A program made the translations under genes and the position numbers. A stretch of 64,000 bases of DNA from Kineococcus aurantiacus (GTDB lineage Bacteria > Actinomycetota > Actinomycetes > Actinomycetales > Kineococcaceae): NCBI RefSeq assembly GCF_013409345.1, contig NZ_JACCBB010000001.1, positions 4,092,001 through 4,156,000 of the forward strand. Reading direction: 5' to 3'. The notes beneath the pieces were generated by a model. That model was given only the letters and a program-made list of their open reading frames with translations, ran no database searches and had not been told where the DNA came from. This document shows positions 11,346 to 21,990 of the stretch, piece after piece; position 1 is the first letter of the stretch; each line of letters opens with the position of its first letter.

Positions 11346-11786
11346 GTGCGCACGAAGGTCGTCATCGCCGTCAGCGTCGCCGCGCTGCTGTTCTACTTCG
11401 TGTTCCTCGGCCGCCTCGGGGCGGCGCTCGTCGGCACCGGGAACTGGGCCGGCATCGCCCTCGGGATCGCGCTGTTCCTGCTGCCGCTCGTGGGGCTGTG
11501 GGCCGTGGTGCGCGAGCTGATGTTCGGCGTGGCGACCGAGAAGCTGGGCCGTGAGCTGGCCGGGCGCGGTGAGCTGCCCGTCGACGACCTCGACCGCACG
11601 GCCGCCGGGCGCGTCGACCGCGCCGCCGGCGCCGCGGCGTGGGAGCGGGCCAAGGCCGAGGTCGACGCCGCCCCGGGCGACGCCGGGGCCTGGTACCGGC
11701 TGGCGCTGGCCTACGACGCCGCCGGGGACCGCCGCCGCGGCCGCGCGGCCGCCCGGCACGCCGTCCGGCTGCACCGCGGGCGCTGA
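11346..11786 (+). CDS. Small membrane protein with TPR-like tail
   Basis: 146 residues, GTG start 5 bases after dapB, same strand, so probably cotranscribed. Two hydrophobic segments (~5-27 and ~33-58, VAALLFYFVFLG and IALFLLPLVGLWAVV) form a membrane hairpin. A soluble tail (~60-146) holds one TPR-like helix pair (WYRLALAYDAAGDRRRGRAA). Proteins of this build are found after dapB in related actinobacteria as uncharacterised membrane proteins. No enzymatic motif is visible. Confidence 0.8.
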   Translation: MRTKVVIAVSVAALLFYFVFLGRLGAALVGTGNWAGIALGIALFLLPLVGLWAVVRELMFGVATEKLGRELAGRGELPVDDLDRTAAGRVDRAAGAAAWERAKAEVDAAPGDAGAWYRLALAYDAAGDRRRGRAAARHAVRLHRGR

Positions 11787-11801
11787 CGCGCGACGGCGCC
11801 G

Positions 11802-11843
11802 GTCAGTGGTCGCCGATCAGTGGTCGCCGGTCAGTGGTCGCCG
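11802..11843. repeat. Three tandem 14-bp repeats at the 3' end of the GH65 gene
   Basis: Units 11802-11815, 11816-11829 and 11830-11843 read GTCAGTGGTCGCCG, ATCAGTGGTCGCCG and GTCAGTGGTCGCCG: one mismatch in 42 bases. The GH65 stop codon (minus strand) lies in the third unit, so two extra copies lie just past the coding end. The unit is not a multiple of three, so copy-number change would change the reading frame of the tail. Confidence 0.9.
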
Positions 11844-14185
11844 CCGCGGTGCAGCGGGGCCCTGCCGGGCGGCTGCACGGGCCGCGGCAGCAACGGCTCC
11901 GGCACCGACACCGGGCGGGTGACCGACTGCCCCGCGCGCAGGTGGAGCGTCTCGTCGCCGTGCTTGAACTCCACCGCCGTGTCGTGGTCGCGCACCGAGT
12001 ACTCCACCTGCTCCGGTCGCACGTCCACGGTCAGCTTCGTCCCGCGCCAGCGCACCGAGAACCGCAGCCGGGAGATCCCCGACGGCAGCCGCGGCCGGAA
12101 GACCAGCGACCCCCCGACGTCCCGCATGCCGCCGAAGCCGTTGACCAGCGCCAGCCACGTCCCGGCCAGGGACGCGATGTGCAGCCCGTCGCCGGTGTTG
12201 TGGTGCAGGTCGCGCAGGTCGACGCTCGCCGCCTCGTAGACGTAGTCGTGCGCCAGCTCCAGGTGCCCCACCTCGGCGGCCGTGACCGCCTGGACGGCCG
12301 CGGACAGCGAGGAGTCCCGCACCGTGCGCCGCTCGTAGTAGTCGACGGCCCGGGCCTTGTCCTCGTCGCTGAACCGGTCGGCGAACCAGAACAGCGCCAT
12401 CTGCAGGTCGGCCTGCTTGACGACCTGCTTGCGGTAGAGGTCGAAGTAGGGCGAGTGCAGCAGCAGCGGGTACTGCGGGTTCGCCTCGAAGTCCCACTCC
12501 GGGCGCCGGGTGAAGCCCTCGCACTGCTGGTGCACCCGCAGGTCCTCGTCGTAGGGGACGTGCACGGCGTCGGCCGCGTCGCGCCAGGCGGCCGTCTCCT
12601 CCAGGTCCACGCCCAGGGACCGCGCAAGGTCGGGGTGCCGGTGGCAGGCCTCGGCGGCCACCCGCAGGTTCTGCGCCGCGACCAGGTTGGTGAACACGTT
12701 GTCGGCGACGACGGCGGTGTACTCGTCGGGCCCGGTGACGCCGGCCACGTGCCAGCGCCCGGCGGTGTCGTGGTGCCCCAGGGACCGCCACATCCGGGCG
12801 GTCTCCACCAGGACGGCCAGCCCGCCGTCGGTCTCCAGGGTCGTCTCCCCGGTGGCGATCCGGTAGCGCTCCACGGCGGCGGCGATGTCGCCGTTGACGT
12901 GGAAGGCGGCCGTCCCGGCCGGCCAGTACCCCGAGGACTCCTCCCCGCGGATCGTGCGCCACGGGAAGGCGGCCCCGGCCAGGCGCAGCTCCGCCGCGCG
13001 CGAGCGCGCCTGGTCCAGGGTGCTGGCCCGCCAGCGCAGCGCGTCGGCCGCGGCCTCCGGTGCCGTGTACGTCAGGACCGGCAGCACGTACGCCTCGGTG
13101 TCCCAGAAGATGTGCCCGTCGTAGCCGGGACCGGTCAGGCCCTTGGCCGGGATGCCCCGCTGCTCGGCGCGGGCCCCGGCCTGCAGCACGTGGAACAGGC
13201 CGAACCGGACGGCCTGCTGGACCTCGGCGTCGCCGTCGACCTGCACGTCGGCGGCGTCCCAGAACTCCTCCAGGTACTCCCGCTGCTCGCGCAGCAGGCC
13301 CTCGAACCCCGTGAAGCGGGCGCCGCTGAGGGCGCCGGCGACCTGGTCGCGCAGCGCGGGGTGCGAGCGCAGCCCCGACCAGCCGTAGGCCAGGTACTTC
13401 TGCAGCCGCACCTGCTCCCCGGCGCCCAGGACGCACACCACCGTGGTGCGGGCCCAGTCGTCGGCGTCGTGCGTCTCCACGTCGACGCGGCCGGGGGCCT
13501 CGACGTGGTTCTCCATGCCGGCGGCCATCTGCAGGCCGCTGGCGCGCGTGCGGTGCACGAGGGTGGCCCCGGCGCGCCCGCAGTCGTGGTCGACCGAGAC
13601 CAGCGGGGCCTTGAGCACCGCCGAGACGCGCGGGTCGGCCGACTGCTGCGGCAGGGCCTCGTTGGCGACCAGCTCGGACTGCAGGGTGACGCGGACCTCG
13701 TCGTCCACGGCCTCGACGGTGAACTCCACGGCGGCCACGGCCCGCTGGACGAAGGACACCAGCCGGGTGGAGCGCACCCGGACGCGCTTGCCGGCGGGGG
13801 AGACCCAGTCGGCGGTCCGCACGAGGGTGCCGGCGCGCAGGTCGAGCACGCGCTCGTGGGCCAGCAGCCGCCCGTACCGGACGTCGAAGGGCTCGTCGTC
13901 GACGAACAGGCGCACGATCTTGCCGTCGGTGACGTTGACGACGGTCTGCCCCACCTCCGGGTAGCCGTACCCGGCTTCGGCGTAGGGCAGCGGCCGCTCC
14001 TCGTAGAAGGAGTTCAGGTAGGTGCCGGGCAGCCCGTGCGGCTCGCCCTCGTCGAGGTTGCCGCGGAAGCCGATGTGCCCGTTGGACAGGGCGAACAGGG
14101 ACTCGGCGGGAGCGAGCAGGCTCAGGTCCAGGGCGGCCTCGCGCACCGTCCACGGTTCGACGGGGAACGCGTGCTGGGCGATCAC
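11831..14185 (-). CDS. Glycoside hydrolase family 65 protein (maltose/trehalose/kojibiose phosphorylase type)
   Basis: 784 residues. GH65 N-terminal beta-sandwich ([26 protein letters not shown]), an (alpha/alpha)6 barrel with [19 protein letters not shown] and [20 protein letters not shown], and the general acid in [16 protein letters not shown] (Glu near residue 487). GH65 members either phosphorolyse alpha-glucobioses to beta-glucose 1-phosphate or hydrolyse them. The coupled beta-phosphoglucomutase gene favours phosphorolysis, since that enzyme uses just this product. GTG 14185 overlaps the upstream gene stop by 4 bases (GTGA). The disaccharide substrate cannot be read from sequence. Confidence 0.92.
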   Translation of the reverse strand: MIAQHAFPVEPWTVREAALDLSLLAPAESLFALSNGHIGFRGNLDEGEPHGLPGTYLNSFYEERPLPYAEAGYGYPEVGQTVVNVTDGKIVRLFVDDEPFDVRYGRLLAHERVLDLRAGTLVRTADWVSPAGKRVRVRSTRLVSFVQRAVAAVEFTVEAVDDEVRVTLQSELVANEALPQQSADPRVSAVLKAPLVSVDHDCGRAGATLVHRTRASGLQMAAGMENHVEAPGRVDVETHDADDWARTTVVCVLGAGEQVRLQKYLAYGWSGLRSHPALRDQVAGALSGARFTGFEGLLREQREYLEEFWDAADVQVDGDAEVQQAVRFGLFHVLQAGARAEQRGIPAKGLTGPGYDGHIFWDTEAYVLPVLTYTAPEAAADALRWRASTLDQARSRAAELRLAGAAFPWRTIRGEESSGYWPAGTAAFHVNGDIAAAVERYRIATGETTLETDGGLAVLVETARMWRSLGHHDTAGRWHVAGVTGPDEYTAVVADNVFTNLVAAQNLRVAAEACHRHPDLARSLGVDLEETAAWRDAADAVHVPYDEDLRVHQQCEGFTRRPEWDFEANPQYPLLLHSPYFDLYRKQVVKQADLQMALFWFADRFSDEDKARAVDYYERRTVRDSSLSAAVQAVTAAEVGHLELAHDYVYEAASVDLRDLHHNTGDGLHIASLAGTWLALVNGFGGMRDVGGSLVFRPRLPSGISRLRFSVRWRGTKLTVDVRPEQVEYSVRDHDTAVEFKHGDETLHLRAGQSVTRPVSVPEPLLPRPVQPPGRAPLHRGGDH

Positions 14186-14940
14186 CGGTCCTCACCCAGC
14201 AGCTGGGACAGGTCGGTGACGACCACGGAGGCGCCGTGCTCGCGCAGGGCGGCGCCGTGGCCGACGCGGTCGACGCCGACGACCGCGCCGAACCCCCCGG
14301 CCCGGCCGGCCTGCACGCCCGACAGGGCGTCCTCGAAGACGGCCGCCTGCTCCGGCGCCACCCCCAGCGCCCGGGCCCCGGCCAGGAAGCTGTCGGGCGC
14401 CGGTTTGCCGGCCAGGTGCTCCTCCTGGAGGGTCACCCCGTCCACGCGCGCCTCGACGAGCTCGGCGAGGCCGGTGACCTCCAGGACCTGGCGGGTGTTC
14501 GCGCTGGAGGAGACGACCGCGCGCCGCAGCCCGGCGTCGCGGGCGGCCCGCAGGTACCGGCGCGACCCCTCGTAGACCTCGACCCCGTCGGCGTCGATGC
14601 GACGCAGCAGGTCCGCGTTCTTGCGGTTGCCCAGCCCGGCGACCGTCGTGTCCTCGTACGGCTGGTCGGCGGGGTCGTCGGGGCCCCCCTCGGGCAGGTG
14701 GATGCCGCGGGAGGCCAGGAAGTCGCGGACGCCGTCGGCGCGGGGCTTGCCGTCGACGTGGGTGCTGTAGTCCGCGTCGGGGTCGAACTCGCGGAACGGT
14801 TCCCCGGTGCGCTCGACGTGGGCCCGCAGGAAGCCGTCGAACGTGGCCTTCCAGGCCTTGTCGTGCACCGCGGCCGTGTTCGTCAGGACCCCGTCGAGGT
14901 CGAACAAGCAGGCGGTCACCCCGTCGGGCAGTCCCAGCAC
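14182..14940 (-). CDS. Beta-phosphoglucomutase family HAD phosphatase
   Basis: 252 residues. HAD motifs: FDLDGVL (nucleophile Asp), SSSANT (Ser), GKPAPDSFL (Lys) and [11 protein letters not shown]. It would turn beta-glucose 1-phosphate from the GH65 partner into glucose 6-phosphate. The start GTG 14940 is chosen because GGGAG precedes it by 7 bases and the protein then begins with the family-typical (M)[17 protein letters not shown]; earlier GTG codons lack this support. First gene of a two-gene operon coupled by GTGA. Confidence 0.9.
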   Translation of the reverse strand: MLGLPDGVTACLFDLDGVLTNTAAVHDKAWKATFDGFLRAHVERTGEPFREFDPDADYSTHVDGKPRADGVRDFLASRGIHLPEGGPDDPADQPYEDTTVAGLGNRKNADLLRRIDADGVEVYEGSRRYLRAARDAGLRRAVVSSSANTRQVLEVTGLAELVEARVDGVTLQEEHLAGKPAPDSFLAGARALGVAPEQAAVFEDALSGVQAGRAGGFGAVVGVDRVGHGAALREHGASVVVTDLSQLLGEDR

Positions 14941-15103
14941 CTCTGCACTCCCGTCCTCGTCCACGTCCCGGTGCCTCGTCTCGGCACGACCGACCGTAGA
15001 GGGGCGGTGGGGGCGCCGCACGGTGGGGTTCGGCCGGTGCCTGGCGGGGTAGGCGGCGGGCACGGGGCGGCCGCGTCCCGCCAGGCACCCAGGGGGAGGC
15101 AGC

Positions 15104-15147
15104 ATGACCAGGACAGCTCGCGGGACCGGTGGCGCCGGGGGTCCGTC

Positions 15148-15151
<4 letters not shown>
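15104..15151 (+). CDS. 15-residue upstream ORF before the OBAP gene
   Basis: ATG 15104 has the best Shine-Dalgarno near here (GGGGGAGG at 15092-15099, 4-5 bases before ATG). The ORF encodes [15 protein letters not shown] and its TGA overlaps the GTG of the next gene (GTGA at 15148-15151). The next gene has no Shine-Dalgarno of its own. The ORF may be a leader peptide for translational coupling. The alternative is that these are really the first residues of the next protein and a single-base error or frameshift splits them. Confidence 0.45.
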
Positions 15152-15858
<707 letters not shown>

Positions 15859-15863
15859 CCGGG

Positions 15864-15905
15864 CCGCGAGGGCACCCCGGGCAGGTGCCCGGGGTGCCCT
15901 CGCGG
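15864..15905. terminator. Bidirectional terminator between OBAP gene and fdhA-like gene
   Basis: Perfect inverted repeat with 20-base arms (15864-15883 with 15886-15905). With a realistic loop it gives an 18-bp stem, the longest in the window. It fills the gap between two converging genes. Confidence 0.85.
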
Positions 15906-15912
15906 CAGCGGG

Positions 15913-17049
<1,137 letters not shown>

Positions 17050-17360
17050 GGTCGAACCTCCCTGGTGGCGATGTGTTCTCTCGTGGTCGTTCCGATGGTC
17101 ACCCCGCGGCGAGGTGGTCGCGCGTTCAACCGGGAACCCCCGCGTGGTCGGCCGGCGATCGTCCGGCGCTGCGGCCCGGTGGGCACCGGCCCGATGTGCG
17201 CGTTCCCCGGGCCGCGCGTAGCGTCCGCTGCGGCGACGGCTCCCCGGCCGGTGGCGCGGCCTGCGACCACCAGGGCCCGGCGGTTCCCGGGGACGCTCCC
17301 GCCGGCCGTGCCGAGCGGTCCGGGCGGACGCGGCCCCAGACGACCCGTGGGAGGAACACG
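17050..17360. other. Intergenic region between divergent genes, no gene seen
   Basis: 311 bases between two divergent starts. I see the two Shine-Dalgarno sites at its edges and no convincing coding frame, hairpin or palindrome. It must hold both promoters, but no clear -10 stands out. Confidence 0.5.
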
Positions 17361-17753
17361 ATGAGCGAACACACCAACCGGACAGCGGGCGAACTCGTCG
17401 ACGAGCTCACCGCCGACACCGCCGCGCTCGTGCGCGCCGAGGTGCGGCGCGGCCAGCAGGAACTGCTGGCCAAGGCCAAGCAGGCCTCCAAGGCCGCCTC
17501 GCTCCTCGGCGGGGGCGCCGTGCTGGGCGCGCTGGCCGCCGGGACGTCGGCCGCGTTCACGGTCCGGCTGCTCGGCAAGGTGCTGCCGCCGACCACGGCC
17601 GCGTTCGCGGGGACCCTCGCCTACGGCGGTGGCGCGGCGCTGCTGGTCTCGGCCGGGCTGGCCGAACTGCGCCGCGTCGGCCCGCTGTGGCCGGAGGAAA
17701 CCCTCGCCAGCCTCCGCGACGACGTGCGGGCCGCTCGTCCCGCCGCGGGCTGA
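17361..17753 (+). CDS. Actinobacterial Holin-X / phage-holin-like membrane protein
   Basis: 130 residues, ATG with GGGAGG at 17349-17354. N-terminal amphipathic helix (LVDELTADTAALVRAEVRRGQQELL), then two hydrophobic segments (~47-70 and ~84-106: GGGAVLGALAAGTSAAF and TLAYGGGAALLVSAGLAEL) and a charged tail. This is the layout of the Phage_holin_3_6 / Holin-X family, common in actinobacterial chromosomes without a phage; usually described as a stress or envelope protein of unknown role. No lysis genes are nearby. Confidence 0.82.
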   Translation: MSEHTNRTAGELVDELTADTAALVRAEVRRGQQELLAKAKQASKAASLLGGGAVLGALAAGTSAAFTVRLLGKVLPPTTAAFAGTLAYGGGAALLVSAGLAELRRVGPLWPEETLASLRDDVRAARPAAG

Positions 17754-17806
17754 AACGTCCCCCACGGCCGCGCGTGGACACCGGGGCGAGCGGGTAGGTC
17801 CCCACC

Positions 17807-18100
17807 ATGGCCCGTGACCACCGCACCGACCGTCCCGCCCGCCCCGACCCGCGCGCCGACCCCGGCCAGCCGCGCGGCCGGACCGGCGACGAGGCCCGCA
17901 CGGCCCGGTCGCCGCTGCGGCTGCGCCTCGTCCTGGCCCTGTTCGGCCTGGTGGTCTGCACCGTCCTGGCCGTGGCGTGGTTCGCGGTGGACGAGCCGCC
18001 GGGGGACAGCCGGGCCCCGGGCTGGGTCCTGGCCGTCCTCGCCGCGCTGGCCGCGGTCGACCTCGTGGTCGTCAGCCGGCGGTTGCGCCGCCGGCGCTGA
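17807..18100 (+). CDS. DUF6343-like small membrane protein
   Basis: 97 residues. The N-terminal half is hydrophilic and Arg/Pro/Asp-rich. It is followed by RTARSPLRLRLVLALFGLVV, the hallmark of the DUF6343 family, and two membrane segments (~40-62 and ~70-90) ending in an Arg-rich tail. Function unknown. It follows the Holin-X gene by 53 bases on the same strand. Its last 29 bases overlap the 3' end of the convergent LLM gene. Confidence 0.75.
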   Translation: MARDHRTDRPARPDPRADPGQPRGRTGDEARTARSPLRLRLVLALFGLVVCTVLAVAWFAVDEPPGDSRAPGWVLAVLAALAAVDLVVVSRRLRRRR

Positions 18101-19052
18101 GCCCGCGCAGCACGGGCAGCAGGTCGGAGGCGGCGAACTCCAGGAACCCGTCCGGGTCCGGGCCGGCGTTCTGGGTCACCAGGTGGTCGAAACCCGCGTC
18201 GACGAACTGCTGGGCCACCGGCACGTACGCCGACACGTCCGGCCCGAGGGCGAACTGCGCGCGCACGTGGTCGGCCGTGACGGTCCGGGAGGCGGCGTCG
18301 AAGTTCACCGGGTTCGGCAGCTCGGCCATGACCTTCCAGCCGGTCACCGCCCACCGGCTCTTCTCCAGCACCGCGTCGATCGCGGACTGCTCGTCGGGCG
18401 CCCACGCCATCGGCACCTCGGCGTACGCCGGACCCGATCCGCCGAACTGCTTCCAGGCCGCGACCATCTCGCCCTTCGGCTCGGTGGCGAACAGGCCGTC
18501 GCCGAGGTCGGCGGCGATCCGCGCCGACGCCTTGCCGCTGGCCGCGACGGCGATGACCGGCAGTTCCGCGGGCAAGTCGAACACGCGGGCGTCCTCCAGC
18601 CGCAGGTGCTTGCCCTCGTAGCTGCGGTAGCCGCCCCGCCACAGCAGCCGGATGATCTCCAGGGCCTCGCGGAACCGTTCGTGCCGTTCGGCGACGCCGG
18701 GGAAACCCCGGCCCACGACGTGCTCGTTGAGGCGTTCCCCCGCGCCGACGCCGAGCGTGAACCGGCCGTCGGACAGGATGGCCAGGGTCGCGGCGGCCTG
18801 GGCGATGATCGCCGGGTGGTACCGCACCGACGGGCAGGTGACCCCGGTGACCAGGCCGATCCGCTCGGTGCGGGCCGCGATGTACGACAGCACGTCCCAG
18901 GTGAAGGCCGAGTGCCCCTGGACGTCCAGCCACGGGTGGTAGTGGTCGCTGATCTCGACGAAGTCGTACCCGGCCCGCTCGGCCGCGACGGCCTGCCGGA
19001 CGATCTCCTTCGGGTCGAACGCCTCGGTCGCGAGCTTGTAGCCGATCTGCAC
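18072..19052 (-). CDS. F420-dependent LLM-class oxidoreductase (TIGR03557-like)
   Basis: 326 residues. The luciferase-like TIM barrel starts with IGYKLATEAFDPKEIVRQAV and shows VEISDHYHPWLDVQGHSAF, LVTGVTCPSVRYHPAIIAQA and TLGVGAGERLNEHVVG. These match the F420-dependent glucose-6-phosphate-dehydrogenase-like branch; the true substrate is unknown because the family is broad. It uses the deazaflavin F420, found in many actinobacteria. GTG 19052 follows GAGGAGG. Its 3' end overlaps the DUF6343 gene by 29 bases, tail to tail. Confidence 0.9.
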   Translation of the reverse strand: MQIGYKLATEAFDPKEIVRQAVAAERAGYDFVEISDHYHPWLDVQGHSAFTWDVLSYIAARTERIGLVTGVTCPSVRYHPAIIAQAAATLAILSDGRFTLGVGAGERLNEHVVGRGFPGVAERHERFREALEIIRLLWRGGYRSYEGKHLRLEDARVFDLPAELPVIAVAASGKASARIAADLGDGLFATEPKGEMVAAWKQFGGSGPAYAEVPMAWAPDEQSAIDAVLEKSRWAVTGWKVMAELPNPVNFDAASRTVTADHVRAQFALGPDVSAYVPVAQQFVDAGFDHLVTQNAGPDPDGFLEFAASDLLPVLRGLSAGGATAG

Positions 19053-19245
19053 GGTGGCCTCCTCGGGTGGGTGCGCGGGTCGTGCGCGCCGTGCCCCTAC
19101 CCGAGTCCGGTGCCGGTCAACCGGGTGACGGGTGGGCCGGGCGGTCCCCGGCGGGCACCGGGGAGGAGGCCGGTGGGGGATACTGACCGGGCCCGATCGC
19201 CGGGCCGGCCGCCGTGCGGCCACCGACGGGAGCGGAGCGGGTTTC

Positions 19246-21609
19246 GTGGTGCAGCCGACCGGCCAGGGGCAGTTGTCGGCGATGGCCGCCCAGTTCGACT
19301 CGCTGCTCGCGGGAGCACCGCTGGGGATCGGGGTCTTCGACCGGGACCTGCGGCACGTGCGGGTCAACGCGGTGCTGGCCGAGATGAACGGCCGCCCCGC
19401 GCACGAGCTCGTCGGCCGCACCCCCAGCGAGGTCAACCCGGTCGTGGGGGCGCAGGCCGAGGCGCTCTACCGGCAGGTCATGGACAGCGGTGTGCCCATG
19501 CGCGACGTCCGGCTCACCGGTGAGGTCAGCGCCCGGCCGGGGCAGGTGCGGCACTGGAGCACGACGTTCCACCCGGTCCGCCAGGACGGGGAGGTCGTCG
19601 GGCTGTGCGTCGTCGTCGCCGACGTGACCAGCGAGACCGAGCTGGCGCGGACCCTGGCCGAGTCGGCCCGCCGCATCGAGCAGATCACCGAGAACATGGC
19701 CGTCGGGTACCTGGCCCTGGACGCCGACTGGCGCATCACCTTCGCCAACCGGCACGCTGCCGAGGCCCTCGGCCGGCCGGGCGGGGAACTCGTGGGCGGG
19801 GTCATCTGGGAGCTGTTCCCCGCGACGGTGGGCACGGCCTTCGAGGCCGGGTACCGGCGGGCGGCCGAGACGGGGGAGGCGGTCGTCTTCGACGCGTACT
19901 ACCCGCCGCCGCTGGACGCCTGGTTCGAGGTCCGCGCCGTGCCCGACCCGCCCGGGGTGGCGCTGTACTTCCTCGACGTCACCGAGCGGGTGCAGGCCCG
20001 CCGCGACGCCGAGACGGTCGCCCGCCGCGCCCAGCTGCTGGCCCGGCTCAGCGGTGAGCTCGCCGGCCACCGCGACCTGGACCAGGCCCTGCAGGCGCTG
20101 CCCCGGCTGCTCGCGCCCGGGGTCGCCGACTGGTGCGTCGTGACGCTGCTGGAGGAGTCCGAGCGCGCCGAGGCCGCCGTCCGCCACCTCACGGCCCGCT
20201 CCCGGTCCGGTGACCTCGCCGAGGCCGAACCCGCCGTCGTCGCCGACGTGCTGGCGCACCTGCGCGACGTCGCCGCCCACCACGCCGACCCGGCCGCGGG
20301 GGCGTGGGTGCAGGAGTACGCCCGCACGCGGCTGGACTCCTACCGCGACCGCGCCCGGACCGCGCCGGGACCGGTGCCCCCGCCCTTCCTCGTGCGCGCG
20401 CTCGTCGCCGCCGAGGCCACCGTGGTCGGCGGGGACGCGACGCCGGAGGTCCAGGCGACCCTGGCGCCCGGGCGGGCGGCACGGGCCCTGGCCGTCCTGG
20501 ACCCCCGCGCGGCCGTCGCGGTCGCGGTGCGGGCCCGCGGCCGGGTGCTGGGCGTCCTGACGCTGTGCTGGGACCGGCGGCCCCCCGGTGCCCCGCCGCA
20601 CGCCTCGGCGAGCGCCAGCCCGGCCTCGGAGCTGGGCGCGGACCCGGTGGCCACCCCGACCGCGCGGGCGGCCGCCACCCCCGACGCGGACGTGCTGGCG
20701 TTCGTGCAGACCGTCGCCGACCGGATCGGCGCGGCCCTGGACGAGGCGCAGCTGGTGCGTCAGCAGCTGCGGGCGGCCGAGCAGCTGCAGCGCTCGCTGC
20801 TGACGGACCCGCCCGAACCGGACCACGCGCACGTGGTGGCGCGCTACACCCCCGCCACCGACGTCGTGCAGGTCGGCGGCGACTGGTACGACGCCTTCCT
20901 GCAGGACGACGGCGCGACCGTGCTGGTCATCGGCGACGTGCTCGGGCACGACACGACCGCCGCCGCGGCCATGGGGCAGGTCCGCACGCTGGTGCGCGCC
21001 GCCGCGGTGATGCCCGCCCGGGGGCCGGCCGCGACGCTGTCGGCGGTGGACGGCGCGATGCGCACCCTGTCGGTCGGCACGACGGCCACCTGCGTGGTGG
21101 CGCGCCTGGAGCAGGAACCGGAGCAGGTCGCCCGCGGCACGACCACCCTGCGCTGGTCGAACGCCGGTCACCCGCCGCCCGTGCTGGTGCTGCCCGACGG
21201 GCGGGTGCGGCTGCTGGACGAGCACCGGCCCGACCTCCTGCTGGGCATCGAACCCTCGCTGCCCCGGGACGAGCACGTGCTGGAGGTCCCCCGGGGGTCG
21301 ACCGTCGTGCTCTACACCGACGGCCTGGTGGAGCGGCGCACCGAGTCCCTGGACACCGGGCTGGACCGGTTGCGGGCCGCGGCCCGCGCCGCCGCGGCCG
21401 GCGAGGAACGGGACGCCGACGGCTTCGGGCAGGACCTCGACGCCTTCTGCGACGACCTCGTCGCCCGGGTCCTGCCGGGGCAGCCGGTCGACGACGTCGC
21501 GCTCATCGCCGTCCGGCTGCACCGCCAGGACCGGCCGCGCCCCGTCGCGGCCGGTCCCCGCCGGCTCCCGCCGGGGATCCCGGACGAGCCGGAGGTCCTG
21601 CGGGGCTGA
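19246..21609 (+). CDS. PAS-PAS-(GAF-like)-PP2C/SpoIIE phosphatase
   Basis: 787 residues. Two PAS domains (~15-125 and ~145-245; GIGVFDRDLRHVRVNAVLAE, NMAVGYLALDADWRITFANR), a GAF-like region (~265-500) with a low-complexity Ala/Pro insert, then a SpoIIE-type PP2C domain (~505-765) with metal-site aspartates in GGDWYDAF, IGDVLGHD, YTDGLVERR and VDDVALI. Such Rsb-type phosphatases dephosphorylate anti-sigma-factor antagonists in stress signalling, with PAS domains as sensors. No partner STAS protein or anti-sigma kinase is in the window, so it is an orphan. GTG 19246 follows GGAGCGGAGCGGG; GTG 19249 is an alternative. Confidence 0.93.
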   Translation: MVQPTGQGQLSAMAAQFDSLLAGAPLGIGVFDRDLRHVRVNAVLAEMNGRPAHELVGRTPSEVNPVVGAQAEALYRQVMDSGVPMRDVRLTGEVSARPGQVRHWSTTFHPVRQDGEVVGLCVVVADVTSETELARTLAESARRIEQITENMAVGYLALDADWRITFANRHAAEALGRPGGELVGGVIWELFPATVGTAFEAGYRRAAETGEAVVFDAYYPPPLDAWFEVRAVPDPPGVALYFLDVTERVQARRDAETVARRAQLLARLSGELAGHRDLDQALQALPRLLAPGVADWCVVTLLEESERAEAAVRHLTARSRSGDLAEAEPAVVADVLAHLRDVAAHHADPAAGAWVQEYARTRLDSYRDRARTAPGPVPPPFLVRALVAAEATVVGGDATPEVQATLAPGRAARALAVLDPRAAVAVAVRARGRVLGVLTLCWDRRPPGAPPHASASASPASELGADPVATPTARAAATPDADVLAFVQTVADRIGAALDEAQLVRQQLRAAEQLQRSLLTDPPEPDHAHVVARYTPATDVVQVGGDWYDAFLQDDGATVLVIGDVLGHDTTAAAAMGQVRTLVRAAAVMPARGPAATLSAVDGAMRTLSVGTTATCVVARLEQEPEQVARGTTTLRWSNAGHPPPVLVLPDGRVRLLDEHRPDLLLGIEPSLPRDEHVLEVPRGSTVVLYTDGLVERRTESLDTGLDRLRAAARAAAAGEERDADGFGQDLDAFCDDLVARVLPGQPVDDVALIAVRLHRQDRPRPVAAGPRRLPPGIPDEPEVLRG

Positions 21610-21616
21610 GCCCGGG

Positions 21617-21790
21617 TCAGTCCCGGGGGTTGAGCTGCTCGGGGTCGGCGTCGGGGTCGCCGTCGGAGCCGTCGGCGGCGGCGCCGTCGCCGGTGGGCTC
21701 GCCCCGGGTGTCGCGGGGGTTCAGCTGACCGGGGTCGGCGTCGGGGTCGGTGGTCTCGTCGACGGGTTCGTTCGGTGCGGTGTCGCTCAC
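21617..21790 (-). CDS. 57-residue acidic protein with an internal repeat
   Basis: Not recognised. The sequence is highly acidic and hydrophilic and holds two copies of DPDADP(G/E)QLNPRD, residues ~17-29 and ~45-57, joined by a Gly/Asp linker. There is no membrane segment or cysteine. A minus-strand -10-like CAGGCT lies exactly 6 bases before GTG 21790, as for other genes here, which supports expression. It lies between the phosphatase gene (7 bases away, convergent) and a divergent oxidoreductase gene. It is probably intrinsically disordered; the repeat could bind a partner or metal. Confidence 0.6.
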   Translation of the reverse strand: MSDTAPNEPVDETTDPDADPGQLNPRDTRGEPTGDGAAADGSDGDPDADPEQLNPRD

Positions 21791-21796
21791 ACCCCC

Positions 21797-21802
21797 AGCC
21801 TG
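21797..21802 (-). promoter_or_regulatory. Probable -10 box (CAGGCT) of the acidic repeat gene
   Basis: CAGGCT on the minus strand ends 6 bases before GTG 21790. No Shine-Dalgarno lies between, so the mRNA would start at or next to the start codon. Confidence 0.4.
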
Positions 21803-21990
21803 GCCCCGCACCGCGGGCGGTGCGCGGTGGAACGCCGGCCGCTGCCCGCCCCCACGCCCGGTGCCCGCACGACGACGCACCGTCCGCCCGGGGTGCGGTC
21901 GGAGGAGGCCGTCGGTCCGGGCCACCCGCGCGGCACAACCCGGCACCGCGCACGGTTGCCTCGACCCCGGGTTCCCGACAGGCTGCCCGC

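Noticed and set aside
17361-17753. Holin-like gene as a prophage remnant
   Set aside because: No other phage gene, att repeat or integrase is near; the Holin-X family is common on actinobacterial chromosomes.
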